From: Reyranella sp.
GTDB taxonomy: Bacteria; Pseudomonadota; Alphaproteobacteria; Reyranellales; Reyranellaceae
NCBI RefSeq assembly: GCF_017305915.1
Contig: NZ_JAFKJN010000013.1
Location: 1-64,000 of the forward strand
Length of the DNA: 64,000 nucleotides
Direction of reading: 5' to 3'
Below are positions 16,710-25,661 of this stretch, piece after piece. The notes beneath the pieces were generated by a model, which saw only the letters and a list, made by a program, of their open reading frames with translations, was not told the origin of the DNA and did not search any database. The position numbers and the translations under genes are program-made. Within the stretch, counting starts at the first letter, position 1, and every line of letters begins with the position of its first letter.

Positions 16710-18349
16710 GCGTCGGCGCGGAGATCCTCGAGCAGGACGGCCGGCGCGGCCGCCTCGGGCCGAAGATCGGGCAGGGCGGCGAGGGCGCGGTCTACGAGCT
16801 GGAAGGCCGGCCCGGCCTGGTCGGCAAGATCTTCCATCAGCCGCTCACACGCACGCGCGCCGACAAGATCCGCGCCATGGCGAGGGCGCGCTCGCCGGCG
16901 CTCGACCGCCTGACCGCCTGGCCGACCGGCCTCTTGATGGCGCCGACCGGCGAGCCGATCGGCCTTGCCATGCCGCGGATCGAGGGCCATCGCGACATCC
17001 ACCAGCTCTACAGCCCGCGCAGCCGACGCATGGTCTTCCCGGAGGCGGACTGGCGGACCCTCGTGAGGGTCGCCGCCAACGTGGCGCGCGCCTTCGCGAC
17101 GGTGCAGGCCGAGGGCCACGTCATCGCCGACGTCAACCACAGCAGCATCCTCGTCAGCGCCGACGCGCGGGTGAAGCTGATCGATTGCGACAGCTTCCAG
17201 GTCACGATCGACGGCGTCTGCTATCCCTGCGATGTCGGCGTGCCGGTCTTCACGCCGCCCGAGCTGCAGGATCAGCCGTTGACCGGCGTGATGCGCACGC
17301 CGAACCACGACGCGTTCGGCCTGGCGGTGATGATCTTCCTGGTCCTGTTCATGGGCCGTCACCCCTATGCCGGCCGCTATCTCGGCGACGACGAGATGCC
17401 GATCGAGCGGGCGATCGTGGAGCACCGCTTCGCCTACGGCGCTCGCCGCGCCGCCTTCGCGATGGAGCAGCCGCCCGCGACGCCGCCGCTGGAGATCGTC
17501 TCGCCGGAGATCGCCGAGCTGTTCGAGCGCGCCTTCGAGCCGGAGGCGATGCTCGGCGGCCGGCCGACGGCAGCCGAATGGGTGGCGGCGCTGGCCACGC
17601 TCGAAGCGACGCTGGTGCAGTGCCCGGTCGGCATCGCCCATTGGCATGCGCCGGGCTTGCACGAGTGTCCGTGGTGTCCGCTGGAGGCGGCGACCGGCGT
17701 GCCGCTGTTCGCGCCGGTGGTCTCGGAGGCCACGGCCAGCCTGTTTGATTTCGGCAGCTTCTGGCAGCAGATCGATGCGCTGGAGCATCCCGGACCGGCA
17801 CCGGAGATCCCGGCGCCCGCCACTAAGCCCAAGCTGTCGTCGGTCGCCCGCCGGGCGCCGTGGCGGCGGGCCTGGCAAGGGCCGGCAGCGCTGCTGGTGG
17901 CGGTCGTCCCGGCGGGCATGGCTTTCGGGGTCGAGCTGCCGCTGATCGCGCGCGGGTTGTTCCTGCTGGCCGCGGCGTTCATCTTCTTTTTGGTGCGCTG
18001 GGCGCTGCGCGGCTCGCTCGACGTCACGACCTTCATGGTGCGCGAGCACGAGGCGCGCAAGCTGTGGCAGACGACCTTGGCGGAATGGGAGGCCGAGGCC
18101 GGCCCGCGCCGCTTCGACGATAAGCGCGCCGAGCTCGACAAGCTCCGGGCCTGGTGGACCGAGGCGGCCGGTCAGCCGCAGCAGCGCCTCCGTATCGAAT
18201 CGGCGATCCGCCGCGCCTTCGAGGAGCTGCAGCAGATCGCCAACCAGATCCAGGTCGCCCGCAGCGCGCTGCGCCAGAACGCCGAAGAGGTCCAGGAGGT
18301 GTTGCAGCAGATGCAGTTCGACCTGAAGACGGTGAGCAAGAAGCGGTAG
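16706..18349 (+). CDS. Membrane-anchored TerY-P triad protein kinase
   Basis: A 547-residue protein. An N-terminal kinase domain (about 1-300) has a glycine loop IGQGGEGAVYEL (21-32) and ATP lysine Lys41. Its catalytic-loop equivalent is IADVNHSSILVS with Asp142, and the metal-site DCD (160-162) stands in LIDCDSFQV. The position usually Asn in the catalytic loop reads Ser147. A zinc-ribbon-like Cys306, His312/314/319, CPWC (321-324) follows. Then come a disordered linker, two hydrophobic helices near 390-435 and a C-terminal coiled coil. This is the kinase of the vWA-phosphatase-kinase triad. The substrate is unknown; the anchor places it at the inner membrane, where the preceding pump also sits. 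Confidence 0.8.
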   Translation: MSVGAEILEQDGRRGRLGPKIGQGGEGAVYELEGRPGLVGKIFHQPLTRTRADKIRAMARARSPALDRLTAWPTGLLMAPTGEPIGLAMPRIEGHRDIHQLYSPRSRRMVFPEADWRTLVRVAANVARAFATVQAEGHVIADVNHSSILVSADARVKLIDCDSFQVTIDGVCYPCDVGVPVFTPPELQDQPLTGVMRTPNHDAFGLAVMIFLVLFMGRHPYAGRYLGDDEMPIERAIVEHRFAYGARRAAFAMEQPPATPPLEIVSPEIAELFERAFEPEAMLGGRPTAAEWVAALATLEATLVQCPVGIAHWHAPGLHECPWCPLEAATGVPLFAPVVSEATASLFDFGSFWQQIDALEHPGPAPEIPAPATKPKLSSVARRAPWRRAWQGPAALLVAVVPAGMAFGVELPLIARGLFLLAAAFIFFLVRWALRGSLDVTTFMVREHEARKLWQTTLAEWEAEAGPRRFDDKRAELDKLRAWWTEAAGQPQQRLRIESAIRRAFEELQQIANQIQVARSALRQNAEEVQEVLQQMQFDLKTVSKKR

Positions 18350-18368
18350 AGCCGTCGTCCGACGAAAC

Positions 18369-19223
18369 CTACTTCTTCTTCGGTCGGATCGCGTCCCATT
18401 GCTCGTCGGTCCAGTCGAGCATCGCCGCGGTGTTGGCGCCGCCGCCGCCCGACTGCAGCGACTTGCCGCCGTCGATCACGATCGCATCGCCGTTGATGTA
18501 GGCTGCGCCGTCGCTCACCAGGAAGGCGGCGAGGTTGGCGAGCTCGATATGCTCACCGACGCGGCGCAGCGGGATCACCTTGGCGACGTCCGCCTGGCTG
18601 CCGCGCTCCTTGGGCATCAGCCGACTCCACGCACCTTCGGTCGGGAAGGGGCCGGGCACGATCGCGCAGGTGCGAATGCCCTTGGGGCCCCATTCGACGG
18701 CGAGGCTCTTGGTCATCGCCAGCACACCCGCCTTGGCCATCGCCGAGGGCACGGTGAACGGCGCGCCGGTCAGCGAGGAGATGGTGAGGATCGACATCAC
18801 CACCTTGTTGCGCTTGCCGGCATCGATCCAGCGGCGGCCGGCGGCGACCGTGCAATAGGCCGAGCCGTGCAGCACGATGCCCAGCACCGCATCGATCGCG
18901 CGATGGGACATCTTGTGGGTCTGCGCCAGGATCTGGCCGGCGGCGTTGTTGACCAGGATGTCGAGTGGCCGCTTCGCCCAGATCGTGTCCATCATCGCCT
19001 CGACGGCGTCGGGCACGCGGACGTCGCAGCCGACGGTCTCGATCTCGCCGCCGGTCTCCCTGGCGAGCTCCCCGGCGGTCTGCTTCAGCACCTCTTCGCG
19101 CCGGCCGCAGATCACGACATTGGCGCCGAGCTCGAGGTAGCGGTGCGCGATGGAGCGGCCGAGGCCGGTGCCGCCGCCGGTGACGAGGATGCGCTTTCCC
19201 TTCAGCAGGTCGGGCTGGAACAT
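18369..19223 (-). CDS. SDR, 2,4-dienoyl-CoA reductase-like
   Basis: A 284-residue short-chain dehydrogenase. The cofactor motif TGGGTGLG is at about residues 15-22 and NNAAG follows. The usual Tyr of YxxxK reads Ser in VPSAMAKAG while the Lys is kept, the pattern of 2,4-dienoyl-CoA reductases. That role, NADPH reduction of dienoyl-CoA in unsaturated fatty acid oxidation, is a family inference. The ATG overlaps the stop of the upstream CoA-transferase by one base, so they form an operon. Confidence 0.75.
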   Translation of the reverse strand: MFQPDLLKGKRILVTGGGTGLGRSIAHRYLELGANVVICGRREEVLKQTAGELARETGGEIETVGCDVRVPDAVEAMMDTIWAKRPLDILVNNAAGQILAQTHKMSHRAIDAVLGIVLHGSAYCTVAAGRRWIDAGKRNKVVMSILTISSLTGAPFTVPSAMAKAGVLAMTKSLAVEWGPKGIRTCAIVPGPFPTEGAWSRLMPKERGSQADVAKVIPLRRVGEHIELANLAAFLVSDGAAYINGDAIVIDGGKSLQSGGGGANTAAMLDWTDEQWDAIRPKKK

Positions 19224-20416
19224 CAGGCTTTCCGGATCTCGGTGAGCGCCACGCCTGATGCGATCAGCTTGTCGATCTCGTTGTCGGAGAAGCCGTGCTC
19301 GGCCAGCACCGCGCGGGTGTCGATGCCGTACTTGCGCGGCTTGCTGCGCACGCGGGGCGGGGTGCGCGAGAGCTTCACCGGGTTGCCGACGTTGCGATAG
19401 CCGTCCTTCTCCCAGACCATGTTGCGGTGCTTCGTATGCGGGTGCTCCATCACGTCGGGCACTTCCTGCACGGCGCCGGAGGGTACGCCGTTCATCATCA
19501 GCTCGTTGGCGAAGGCCTCGCCGTCGCGGTCCTTGGTGAGCGCGGCAAGCTGCTCTTCCATCGCCGCCTTGTTGGCGAGGCGGTCCTTGTTGGTCTTGAA
19601 GCGCGGATCGTCGGCCATCTCCGGCTTGCCCAGCATCGCGCAGAGCTTGCGGAACTGGCCGTCGTTGCCGGCGCCGATCACGATGTTGCGGCCCTTGGTC
19701 GGGAAGTTGGCATAGGGCGCCAGGTTACCGTGGCTGTTGCCGTAGAGCTTGGGCTTCAGCCCGGCCATGAAGTAGTTGGGCGCGTGCGGCTGGTGCAGCG
19801 CGATCGCGCTGTCGTACAGCGTCGCGTCGACGAACTGGCCCTTGCCCGACTTGGAGCGCTCGAACAGCGCCATCAGGATGCCGATGCAGGCATTCATGCC
19901 GGTCGACAGATCGACCACCGGCACGCCGATGCGCACCGGCCCGGCTTCGGGCGCGCCGTTCACCGAGACGAGGCCGGCCGAGGCCTGCACCATCGCGTCG
20001 TAACCCGGGTAGCCGCCGAGCGGGCCGTCGGCGCCGAAGCCCGAGACGCGGGCATGCACCAGCGTCGGATACCTCTGCGCGAGCGTGTCGTAGCCCAGGC
20101 CCCATTTCTCCATCGTGCCGGTCTTGAAGTTCTCGATCAGCACGTCGGCGCCTTCGAGCAGCTTCAGCAGCACCGTGCGGCCGTCGGGCTTGGCGAGATC
20201 GAGCGCCACCGTGCGCTTGTTGCGGTTGATGCCGGCGTAATAGGCGGAGATGCCGTCCTGGTCGAACGGAGGACCCCACAGCCGCGTCTCGTCGCCCTGC
20301 GGCGGCTCGATCTTGATCACGTCAGCGCCGTGGTCGGCCAGCATCTGGGCGCAATAGGGGCCGCCCAGGACGCGCGACAGATCGACGACTTTTAGGCCTT
20401 CCAAGGCGCCCGGCAT
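19223..20416 (-). CDS. CaiB/BaiF family III CoA-transferase
   Basis: A 397-residue class III acyl-CoA transferase. N-terminal LKVVDLSRVLGGPYCAQ and KIEPPQGDETR are family hallmarks. The catalytic Asp is Asp140 in YPGYDAMVQA, where the covalent acyl anhydride forms. These enzymes move CoA between carboxylic acids without ATP. Coupling to the dienoyl-CoA-reductase-like SDR suggests activation of a carboxylic acid for beta-oxidation. It diverges from an iron-alcohol-dehydrogenase-like gene over 57 bp. Confidence 0.85.
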   Translation of the reverse strand: MPGALEGLKVVDLSRVLGGPYCAQMLADHGADVIKIEPPQGDETRLWGPPFDQDGISAYYAGINRNKRTVALDLAKPDGRTVLLKLLEGADVLIENFKTGTMEKWGLGYDTLAQRYPTLVHARVSGFGADGPLGGYPGYDAMVQASAGLVSVNGAPEAGPVRIGVPVVDLSTGMNACIGILMALFERSKSGKGQFVDATLYDSAIALHQPHAPNYFMAGLKPKLYGNSHGNLAPYANFPTKGRNIVIGAGNDGQFRKLCAMLGKPEMADDPRFKTNKDRLANKAAMEEQLAALTKDRDGEAFANELMMNGVPSGAVQEVPDVMEHPHTKHRNMVWEKDGYRNVGNPVKLSRTPPRVRSKPRKYGIDTRAVLAEHGFSDNEIDKLIASGVALTEIRKA

Positions 20417-20473
20417 TTCGCTTCACTCCCAACGACCAAGCGCCGGTTATAGCCACGCCCGGAGGACACGACC

Positions 20474-21649
20474 ATGCTGAACGGCATTCACGGACATCAG
20501 GACATCGAGCGGGTCGTGTACGGCCGCCCGGCAGGAGCCGCTGTGCGGGCCGAGGCCGAGCGGCTGGGCGCCAAACGCGTGTTCGTGACGACGACCAAGT
20601 CGGTGGCGCAGAGCGCGCTGCTGGCCGATGTCATCAAGGAGCTCGGCGACCGCTATGCGGGCATCTATGCCGGCATCACCGCGCACTCGCCGCGGCCTTG
20701 TGTCGTGGAGGGTGCACAAAGGGCGCGCGAGGCCAAGGCCGACCTGATCGTCACCGTCGGCGGCGGCTCGGCGATCGACGCCACCAAGGTGATGCTGATC
20801 GCGCTGTGGCAGAACGTGGCGACGATCGAGGCGCTCGATCCCTATCGCGCTGGCCGGCCGCGGGAGGGCGCTGCGCCGCCGTCGGAGGCGATCAAGCCGC
20901 CGGCCGATGCGATCCGCATGATCGCCGTGCCGACCACCTTGTCGGCCGCCGAGTTCAATGCCTATGCCGGCATCAGCGATCCGCGCCACGGCATCAAGGA
21001 GAGCTTCGGCCATCGCCTGATCGTGCCACGGGTGATCGTGCTCGATCCTGCCGCGACGCTGGCGACGCCGATGGACCTGATGCTGTCGACCGGCCTGAAG
21101 GCGGTCGATCATGCGGTCGAGCGGCTGTGCTCGCAGCAGGCCAATCCCTTTGCAATAGGCACCTCGACCGAAGCGCTGCGTCTGCTGACTCGGGCGTTGC
21201 CGGCGCACAAGGCGCATCCGGACGACATGGAGGCGCGACTGAACCTGCAGTTCGGCATGTGGCTGTCGATCGGCGCCGGCACCTCGGGCGTCGGCGTCGG
21301 CGCGAGCCATGGCATCGGCCACGTGCTGGGCGCGGCCTGCCACGTGCCGCACGGCCATACCTCGTGCGTGATGCTGCCGTCGGTGCTGCGCTGGAACCTG
21401 GCCGTCAACGCCGAGCGCCAGAAGCGGGTCAGCGAGGCGTTCGGCAAGCCGGCCGAGCCGGCGGCCGACCTCGTGGCGAACCTGGTCGCCACCCTCGGCC
21501 TGCCGCGGCGGTTGAGCGAGGTCGGCGTGGGCCGCGACCGCTTCCGAGAGATCGCCGAGAAGTCGATGCACGACCGCGCCGTGCTCAACAATCCGCGGCC
21601 GATCAAGGGTCCGGCCGAGGTCATGGAGATCCTGGAACTCGCGGCATGA
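20474..21649 (+). CDS. Iron-type alcohol dehydrogenase / maleylacetate reductase-like
   Basis: A 391-residue member of the Fe-ADH superfamily. The NAD loop GGGSAIDATK is at residues 96-105. His candidates His213, His283 and His293 are present. The position of the metal Asp in the GxDAxxH segment instead reads Lys209 (GLKAVDHAVE). Loss of this Asp is reminiscent of metal-independent maleylacetate reductases, so I would not call it an alcohol dehydrogenase outright. GGAGG lies just before the ATG. No ring-cleavage partner gene is adjacent. Confidence 0.75.
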   Translation: MLNGIHGHQDIERVVYGRPAGAAVRAEAERLGAKRVFVTTTKSVAQSALLADVIKELGDRYAGIYAGITAHSPRPCVVEGAQRAREAKADLIVTVGGGSAIDATKVMLIALWQNVATIEALDPYRAGRPREGAAPPSEAIKPPADAIRMIAVPTTLSAAEFNAYAGISDPRHGIKESFGHRLIVPRVIVLDPAATLATPMDLMLSTGLKAVDHAVERLCSQQANPFAIGTSTEALRLLTRALPAHKAHPDDMEARLNLQFGMWLSIGAGTSGVGVGASHGIGHVLGAACHVPHGHTSCVMLPSVLRWNLAVNAERQKRVSEAFGKPAEPAADLVANLVATLGLPRRLSEVGVGRDRFREIAEKSMHDRAVLNNPRPIKGPAEVMEILELAA

Positions 21650-21741
21650 GCCCATGAATTCTTCTCGTGAGGGTAGGGTCTTTCCGGAACTACACTGACA
21701 CCCGACTTCCGAGGCGACGTTGTTCCAAGGAGTTGGCAGCC

Positions 21742-22596
21742 ATGCCGGACGTCCGCCTTCCCGAATTCGTGGCCAATCCGAGGATCGGCATGACCTACGT
21801 CGACGCTGATGTGAACTATCTCGCCGATCTCAGCATCCCGCCAGTGACCTACAACCCGCCGCCGGGGACCGGGGTGCCACGCCGCGACGGCAACTACAGG
21901 TTCTTCAAGGTGCGCATGCACAATGCGCGGCCCTACGCCAAGGACCTGTCGCTCGACAAGCAGGCCTTCATCCTGGCGCACCACGACACCCAAGTGCGCG
22001 ACTTCCACGACGAGGCCGAGCTGAAGTCGGCCTATTACCGCGAGGTCGAGGAGCTGGTGAAGCGCGAGACCGGCGCCTCCAAGGTCGTGGTGTTCGACCA
22101 CACCGTGCGCACGGGTGAGCGCGCCGTCGAGCGTGGTTACCGCCAGCCGGTGATCAGCGTCCACAACGACTACACCGAGAAATCCGGCCCGCAGCGCGTG
22201 CGTGACCTGCTGCCGCCCGACGAGGCCGCGGCGCGGCTGAAGAAGCGCTTCGCCGAGTACAACGTCTGGCGCAATATCGCGCACGATCCGATCGAGGCGT
22301 ATCCGCTCGGTTTCGTCGATGCCGAGAGCATCGCGCCGCGCGATCTCGCGATCTGCAATCTGGTCTACTCGGACCGCGTCGGCGAGATTTACCAGGGCGT
22401 CTACAACGCCGATCACCAGTGGCACTACTTCCCGGCAATGACCCGGGACGAGGCGATCCTGATCAAGTGCTACGACTCGGAGAAGGACGGCCGCGCGCGC
22501 TTCTCGCTGCATTCAGCCTTCGAGGACCCGACCTCGCCCGCCAACGCCAAGCCGCGGCAGAGCGTCGAAGTCCGGACTTTGGCGTTCTGGGATTAG
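21742..22596 (+). CDS. CmcJ/AsaB-type hydroxylase-like protein
   Basis: A 284-residue protein resembling the CmcJ/NvfI/AsaB group of putative oxidoreductases related to Fe(II)/2-oxoglutarate enzymes. Recognisable segments are VFDHTVRTGE, PVISVHNDYTEKSGP, YNVWRNIAHDPIEAYPLGFVD-type (split here as YNVWRNI and PLGFVD) and FSLHSAFEDP near the C-terminus. His and Asp in SVHNDYT could supply metal ligands. AAGGAG lies 9 bases before the ATG at 21742, which excludes the longer frame. The substrate is unknown. It stands alone between the Fe-ADH-like gene and a convergent PLP enzyme. Confidence 0.7.
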   Translation: MPDVRLPEFVANPRIGMTYVDADVNYLADLSIPPVTYNPPPGTGVPRRDGNYRFFKVRMHNARPYAKDLSLDKQAFILAHHDTQVRDFHDEAELKSAYYREVEELVKRETGASKVVVFDHTVRTGERAVERGYRQPVISVHNDYTEKSGPQRVRDLLPPDEAAARLKKRFAEYNVWRNIAHDPIEAYPLGFVDAESIAPRDLAICNLVYSDRVGEIYQGVYNADHQWHYFPAMTRDEAILIKCYDSEKDGRARFSLHSAFEDPTSPANAKPRQSVEVRTLAFWD

Positions 22597-22623
22597 GCGT
22601 CCGCAGCGAAGCGAGGGCGCCGG

Positions 22624-22657
22624 CGGGCGGCAGCGCCTTCTGAGGCGCGAGAGCCCG
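22624..22657. terminator. Two-tier hairpin between convergent genes
   Basis: CGGGC (22624-22628) and GCCCG (22653-22657) enclose GCGCCT/AGGCGC with a TCTG loop. It lies between the convergent CmcJ-like and PLP-enzyme genes. It has no T-run, so it is a possible bidirectional transcription stop or another short repeat. Confidence 0.4.
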
Positions 22658-22681
22658 CACCGTGCAGAACAGACAAGAATT

Positions 22682-23965
22682 TCATGCGCTCGCCAAGGCC
22701 TGCGTCAAGTCGGCGATCAGGTCGTCGGGATGCTCGATGCCGACCGACATGCGGATCGTGGTGTCGAGCACGCCGATCCGGGCACGGACTTCCGCCGGCA
22801 CGCCTGAGTGCGTCATCGCGGCGGGGTGACTCGCCAGTGATTCCGTGCCGCCGAGGCTGACCGCCAGCTTGAAGACCTGCAAAGCATTGAGGAAGGCGAA
22901 CGCCTCCTTCTGGCCGCCCTTGATGTCGAAGGAGAAGGTCGAGCCGGCGCCGGTGCATTGCCGGTCGTAGACGGCGTGCGCCGCCGAGCCTTCCTCCAGG
23001 AATTCGAGATAGTGGACCTTGTCGACCTTGGGATGGTCGCGGAGGTATTCGGCGACCACCCGGGCATTGGTGTTGGCCCGCTCCATGCGGATCGCGAGCG
23101 TCTCGAGCGAGCGGCCGAGCATCCAGCAGGAGTGCGGGTCGAGTTGCGTGCCGAGGCTGCCGCGCAGCGCCTTGATCGGCCGCATGGTCTCCCTGGTCCC
23201 GAGGGCGGCGCCGGCGATCAGGTCGGAATGGCCGCCGACATACTTGGTGAGGGAATAGAGCGAGACGTCCGCGCCGTGCGCCAGCGGATGCTGGAACACC
23301 GGGCCCAGCAGGGTGTTGTCGCAGGCCAGGATGGGCCGGAAGCCCTGGGCCGCGCCGATCTCGTCGGCGATCCGCCGCAGCAGCGCGATGTCGACCATCG
23401 TGTTGGTCGGATTGGCGGGTGTCTCGATCAGGATCATCGAGACCCGGCCCTTGGCGCGCGCCGCCCGGGCGGCGTCGCGGATGGCCGGCTCGTCGACGCC
23501 GTCGACGAAACCGACCGCGCCGATGCCGAAGTTCGCCATGGTGTTCGCGAGCAGCGTCTCCGTTCCACCGTAGAGCGGCTGGGAATGCAGGATGACGTCG
23601 CCGGGGCGGGCGATGGCAAGGATCGTCGTGGAGATCGCCGCCATGCCTGAGGCGAACACGCCGCAGGACTCCGCGCCCTCGTAGACCGCAAGCCGGTCCT
23701 CGACGATCTCGCTGTTGGGATGGTTGAAGCGCGAATAGACGAGCCCGGCGGCGCTGCCGGCCGGCGGCTGCTTGCGCCCCGAGGTGTAGTCGAAGAAGTC
23801 GCGCCCTTCCTCGGCGGTGCGGAACACGAAGGTGGAGGTGAGGAACACCGGCGGCTTGACCGCGCCCTCCGACAGGGCGGGATCGTAGCCGTAGCCCAGC
23901 ATCAGGGTCTCGGGCTTCAGGACATGGTTGCCGATGCGGGTCTTGGAGGGGCGCGGCGCGGCCAT
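22682..23965 (-). CDS. Cys/Met-metabolism PLP enzyme (gamma-lyase / gamma-synthase type)
   Basis: A 427-residue fold-type I PLP enzyme of the trans-sulfuration family. [17 protein letters not shown] is the substrate and phosphate region. Asp216 (ACDNTLLGP) contacts the pyridine nitrogen, and the Schiff-base lysine is Lys241 in [14 protein letters not shown]. The family includes methionine gamma-lyase, cystathionine gamma-synthase and O-acetylhomoserine sulfhydrylase; the sequence alone does not decide. GGAG precedes the ATG. The leader has a perfect 8-bp hairpin. Confidence 0.85.
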   Translation of the reverse strand: MAAPRPSKTRIGNHVLKPETLMLGYGYDPALSEGAVKPPVFLTSTFVFRTAEEGRDFFDYTSGRKQPPAGSAAGLVYSRFNHPNSEIVEDRLAVYEGAESCGVFASGMAAISTTILAIARPGDVILHSQPLYGGTETLLANTMANFGIGAVGFVDGVDEPAIRDAARAARAKGRVSMILIETPANPTNTMVDIALLRRIADEIGAAQGFRPILACDNTLLGPVFQHPLAHGADVSLYSLTKYVGGHSDLIAGAALGTRETMRPIKALRGSLGTQLDPHSCWMLGRSLETLAIRMERANTNARVVAEYLRDHPKVDKVHYLEFLEEGSAAHAVYDRQCTGAGSTFSFDIKGGQKEAFAFLNALQVFKLAVSLGGTESLASHPAAMTHSGVPAEVRARIGVLDTTIRMSVGIEHPDDLIADLTQALASA

Positions 23966-23974
23966 GGCGGATCT

Positions 23975-23997
23975 CCTGTCACGGGTGGGGTGACAGG
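23975..23997. other. Leader hairpin upstream of PLP enzyme
   Basis: CCTGTCAC (23975-23982) pairs perfectly with GTGACAGG (23990-23997) around a GGGTGGG loop. It lies 10 bases upstream of the PLP enzyme start and just after the preceding gene's stop. The gap is too short for a known SAM riboswitch. It may be an operator or a read-through barrier. Confidence 0.4.
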
Positions 23998-24004
23998 ATA
24001 ACGC

Positions 24005-24724
24005 TTATGACCGGGCGATGACCTCCAGATGCTCGGCCAATTCCTCGGGGTTGCTGTAGAACGGGCTGTGACCGCATTCCATGGTGATGACTTTGCAGGG
24101 CAGGGTCTTCACCATCGCCCGCTGGCGGCCGATGCGGATGGCGTTGTCGTGGGTGCACTCGATGTACCAGCGCGGCACCGAGCCGTAGCGGTCCTCGGTC
24201 AGCGTGACCGGCGTGGTCGAGATCGAGATCGGCTGCGGCCGCAGCCGCTCCATGGCGCGGTAGCGGTCTTCGGGCGAGACGTCCTCGTAGAACAGCGCCG
24301 CCATCTGCGAGCGCGCGAAGGTGTAGGTAAGGCCGTCGGGGCTGAGCTCGCGCGAGCGGCGGAACAGGATCTCGGGATCGCCGGCCGTCATCTCACGGCT
24401 CGCCTTGCCTGAGGGCGGCATCAGCCCGCAGACATAGACCAGCGCCTTGAGCTTGCGGCGCCGCGCCTCGGCGGTCTGGCTGACGGTGACGCCGCCCAGC
24501 GCATGGCCGACCAGCACCACCGGCTCCTCCATCTTGTCGAGCAGGCGCGAGATCTTCTCGACATTGTCGGCGAGCGTGACGTTGGCCGGTGGCGTATGGT
24601 CCTTGCCGAGGCCGGGCAGGTCGGGAGCGCAGACCTTGTGGCCGTGGCCTTCGAGGATCGGCTGGACCTTCTCCCAGCACCAGCCGCCGTGGCACGCGCC
24701 ATGGATCAGAATGAATGTCGCCAA
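24005..24724 (-). CDS. Alpha/beta-hydrolase with Ala at the nucleophile position
   Basis: A 239-residue alpha/beta-hydrolase of the plant methyl-esterase / hydroxynitrile-lyase-like group. The oxyanion region ILIHGACHGGWCW (residues 5-17) is typical. The acid and base are visible as Asp in THDNAIR and His in ECGHSPF. The nucleophile elbow reads VGHALGG, so the expected Ser is Ala75 (codon GCG at 24502-24500). The protein may be a pseudoenzyme, bind rather than cleave ligand, or use other chemistry. It follows an SDR with a 4-bp gap in one operon. Confidence 0.78.
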   Translation of the reverse strand: MATFILIHGACHGGWCWEKVQPILEGHGHKVCAPDLPGLGKDHTPPANVTLADNVEKISRLLDKMEEPVVLVGHALGGVTVSQTAEARRRKLKALVYVCGLMPPSGKASREMTAGDPEILFRRSRELSPDGLTYTFARSQMAALFYEDVSPEDRYRAMERLRPQPISISTTPVTLTEDRYGSVPRWYIECTHDNAIRIGRQRAMVKTLPCKVITMECGHSPFYSNPEELAEHLEVIARS

Positions 24725-24728
24725 GATC

Positions 24729-25580
24729 TCAGCTCCGCCCGACGACGGTGCGCGCCCCGGGCGCCGGCACGAAGAAGTCCGGCATCAAGGGCGTGCCGGG
24801 CGAGACGGCATACTGGTCGAAGTCGGTGACGCCCGCGGCGGCCAGCACCTCGTCGTCGATGAAGAAGTTGCCGGAGCATTCCTTCGCCGGCTTGTTGAGG
24901 ATCACGTGCGCCGCGTCGGCCATGATCTCGGGCTTGCGGCAGCGCTTCATGCCGTCCTCGCCGCCCAGCATGTTCTGGATCGCGGCCGTCGCGATGCCGG
25001 TGCGCGGCCACAGGCCGTTGAAAGCGATCTTGCCCTTGAACTCTTCCGCCATCGCCCACGCGTAAACCGACATCGAGTATTTGGCCAGCGTGTAAGCGGG
25101 ATGGTTGGCGAACCACTTCACGTCGAAGTCGAGCGGCGGCGACAGGTTCAGCACGTGCGGGTTGTCGGCCTTCAGCAGGTGCGGGATGCACTTCTGCGAG
25201 ACCAGGAAAGTGCCGCGCGCGTTGATCTGGGTCATCAGGTCGTAGCGCTTGATCGGCGTCTGCAGGGTGCCGGTCAGGCTGATGGCGCTGGCGTTGTTCA
25301 CCAGGATATCGATGCCGCCGAAGCGGGCCACGGTCTCGGCCACCGACCTCTCGACGCTCTGCTCGTCGCGGATGTCACAGGGCAAAGGGAGGGCCTTTCC
25401 GCCGTTTTTCTCGATCATCTCAGCGGCGGTGAAGATGGTGCCGGGCAGCCGCGGATCGGGCTTCACCGTCTTGGCGGCGATGGCGATGTTGGCGCCGTCG
25501 CGGGCCGCGCGCAGGGCAATAGCCAAGCCGATGCCGCGACTCGCCCCGGTGATGAAAAGCGTCTTGTTCGCGAGGCTCAT
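24729..25580 (-). CDS. SDR-family oxidoreductase (HSDL2-like)
   Basis: A 283-residue short-chain dehydrogenase. FITGASRGIGLAIALRAA is the NAD(P) motif, followed by the HSDL2-like AAKTVKPDPRLPGTIFTAA, then ILVNNASAISL and the catalytic YTLAKYSMS (Tyr-x3-Lys). The C-terminal FFIDDEVLAAAGVTDFDQY is also typical of hydroxysteroid-dehydrogenase-like protein 2 homologues. The substrate is unknown. I begin at the ATG at 25580; a longer open frame upstream runs antisense to the amidase. It leads the operon with the alpha/beta-hydrolase. Confidence 0.83.
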   Translation of the reverse strand: MSLANKTLFITGASRGIGLAIALRAARDGANIAIAAKTVKPDPRLPGTIFTAAEMIEKNGGKALPLPCDIRDEQSVERSVAETVARFGGIDILVNNASAISLTGTLQTPIKRYDLMTQINARGTFLVSQKCIPHLLKADNPHVLNLSPPLDFDVKWFANHPAYTLAKYSMSVYAWAMAEEFKGKIAFNGLWPRTGIATAAIQNMLGGEDGMKRCRKPEIMADAAHVILNKPAKECSGNFFIDDEVLAAAGVTDFDQYAVSPGTPLMPDFFVPAPGARTVVGRS

Positions 25581-25661
25581 GCCCCCCTCTGATCGGCCCC
25601 AGCGTCTATAGCCGCCCGCTGCCGAGGCGGCTAGCCTTGGCGTACTGCAGGGGAGGCATGC

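Noticed and set aside
23966..24004. SAM or other riboswitch in front of the trans-sulfuration-type enzyme
   Set aside because: Only 39 bases separate the genes. A single 8-bp hairpin is present, too small for known SAM aptamers.
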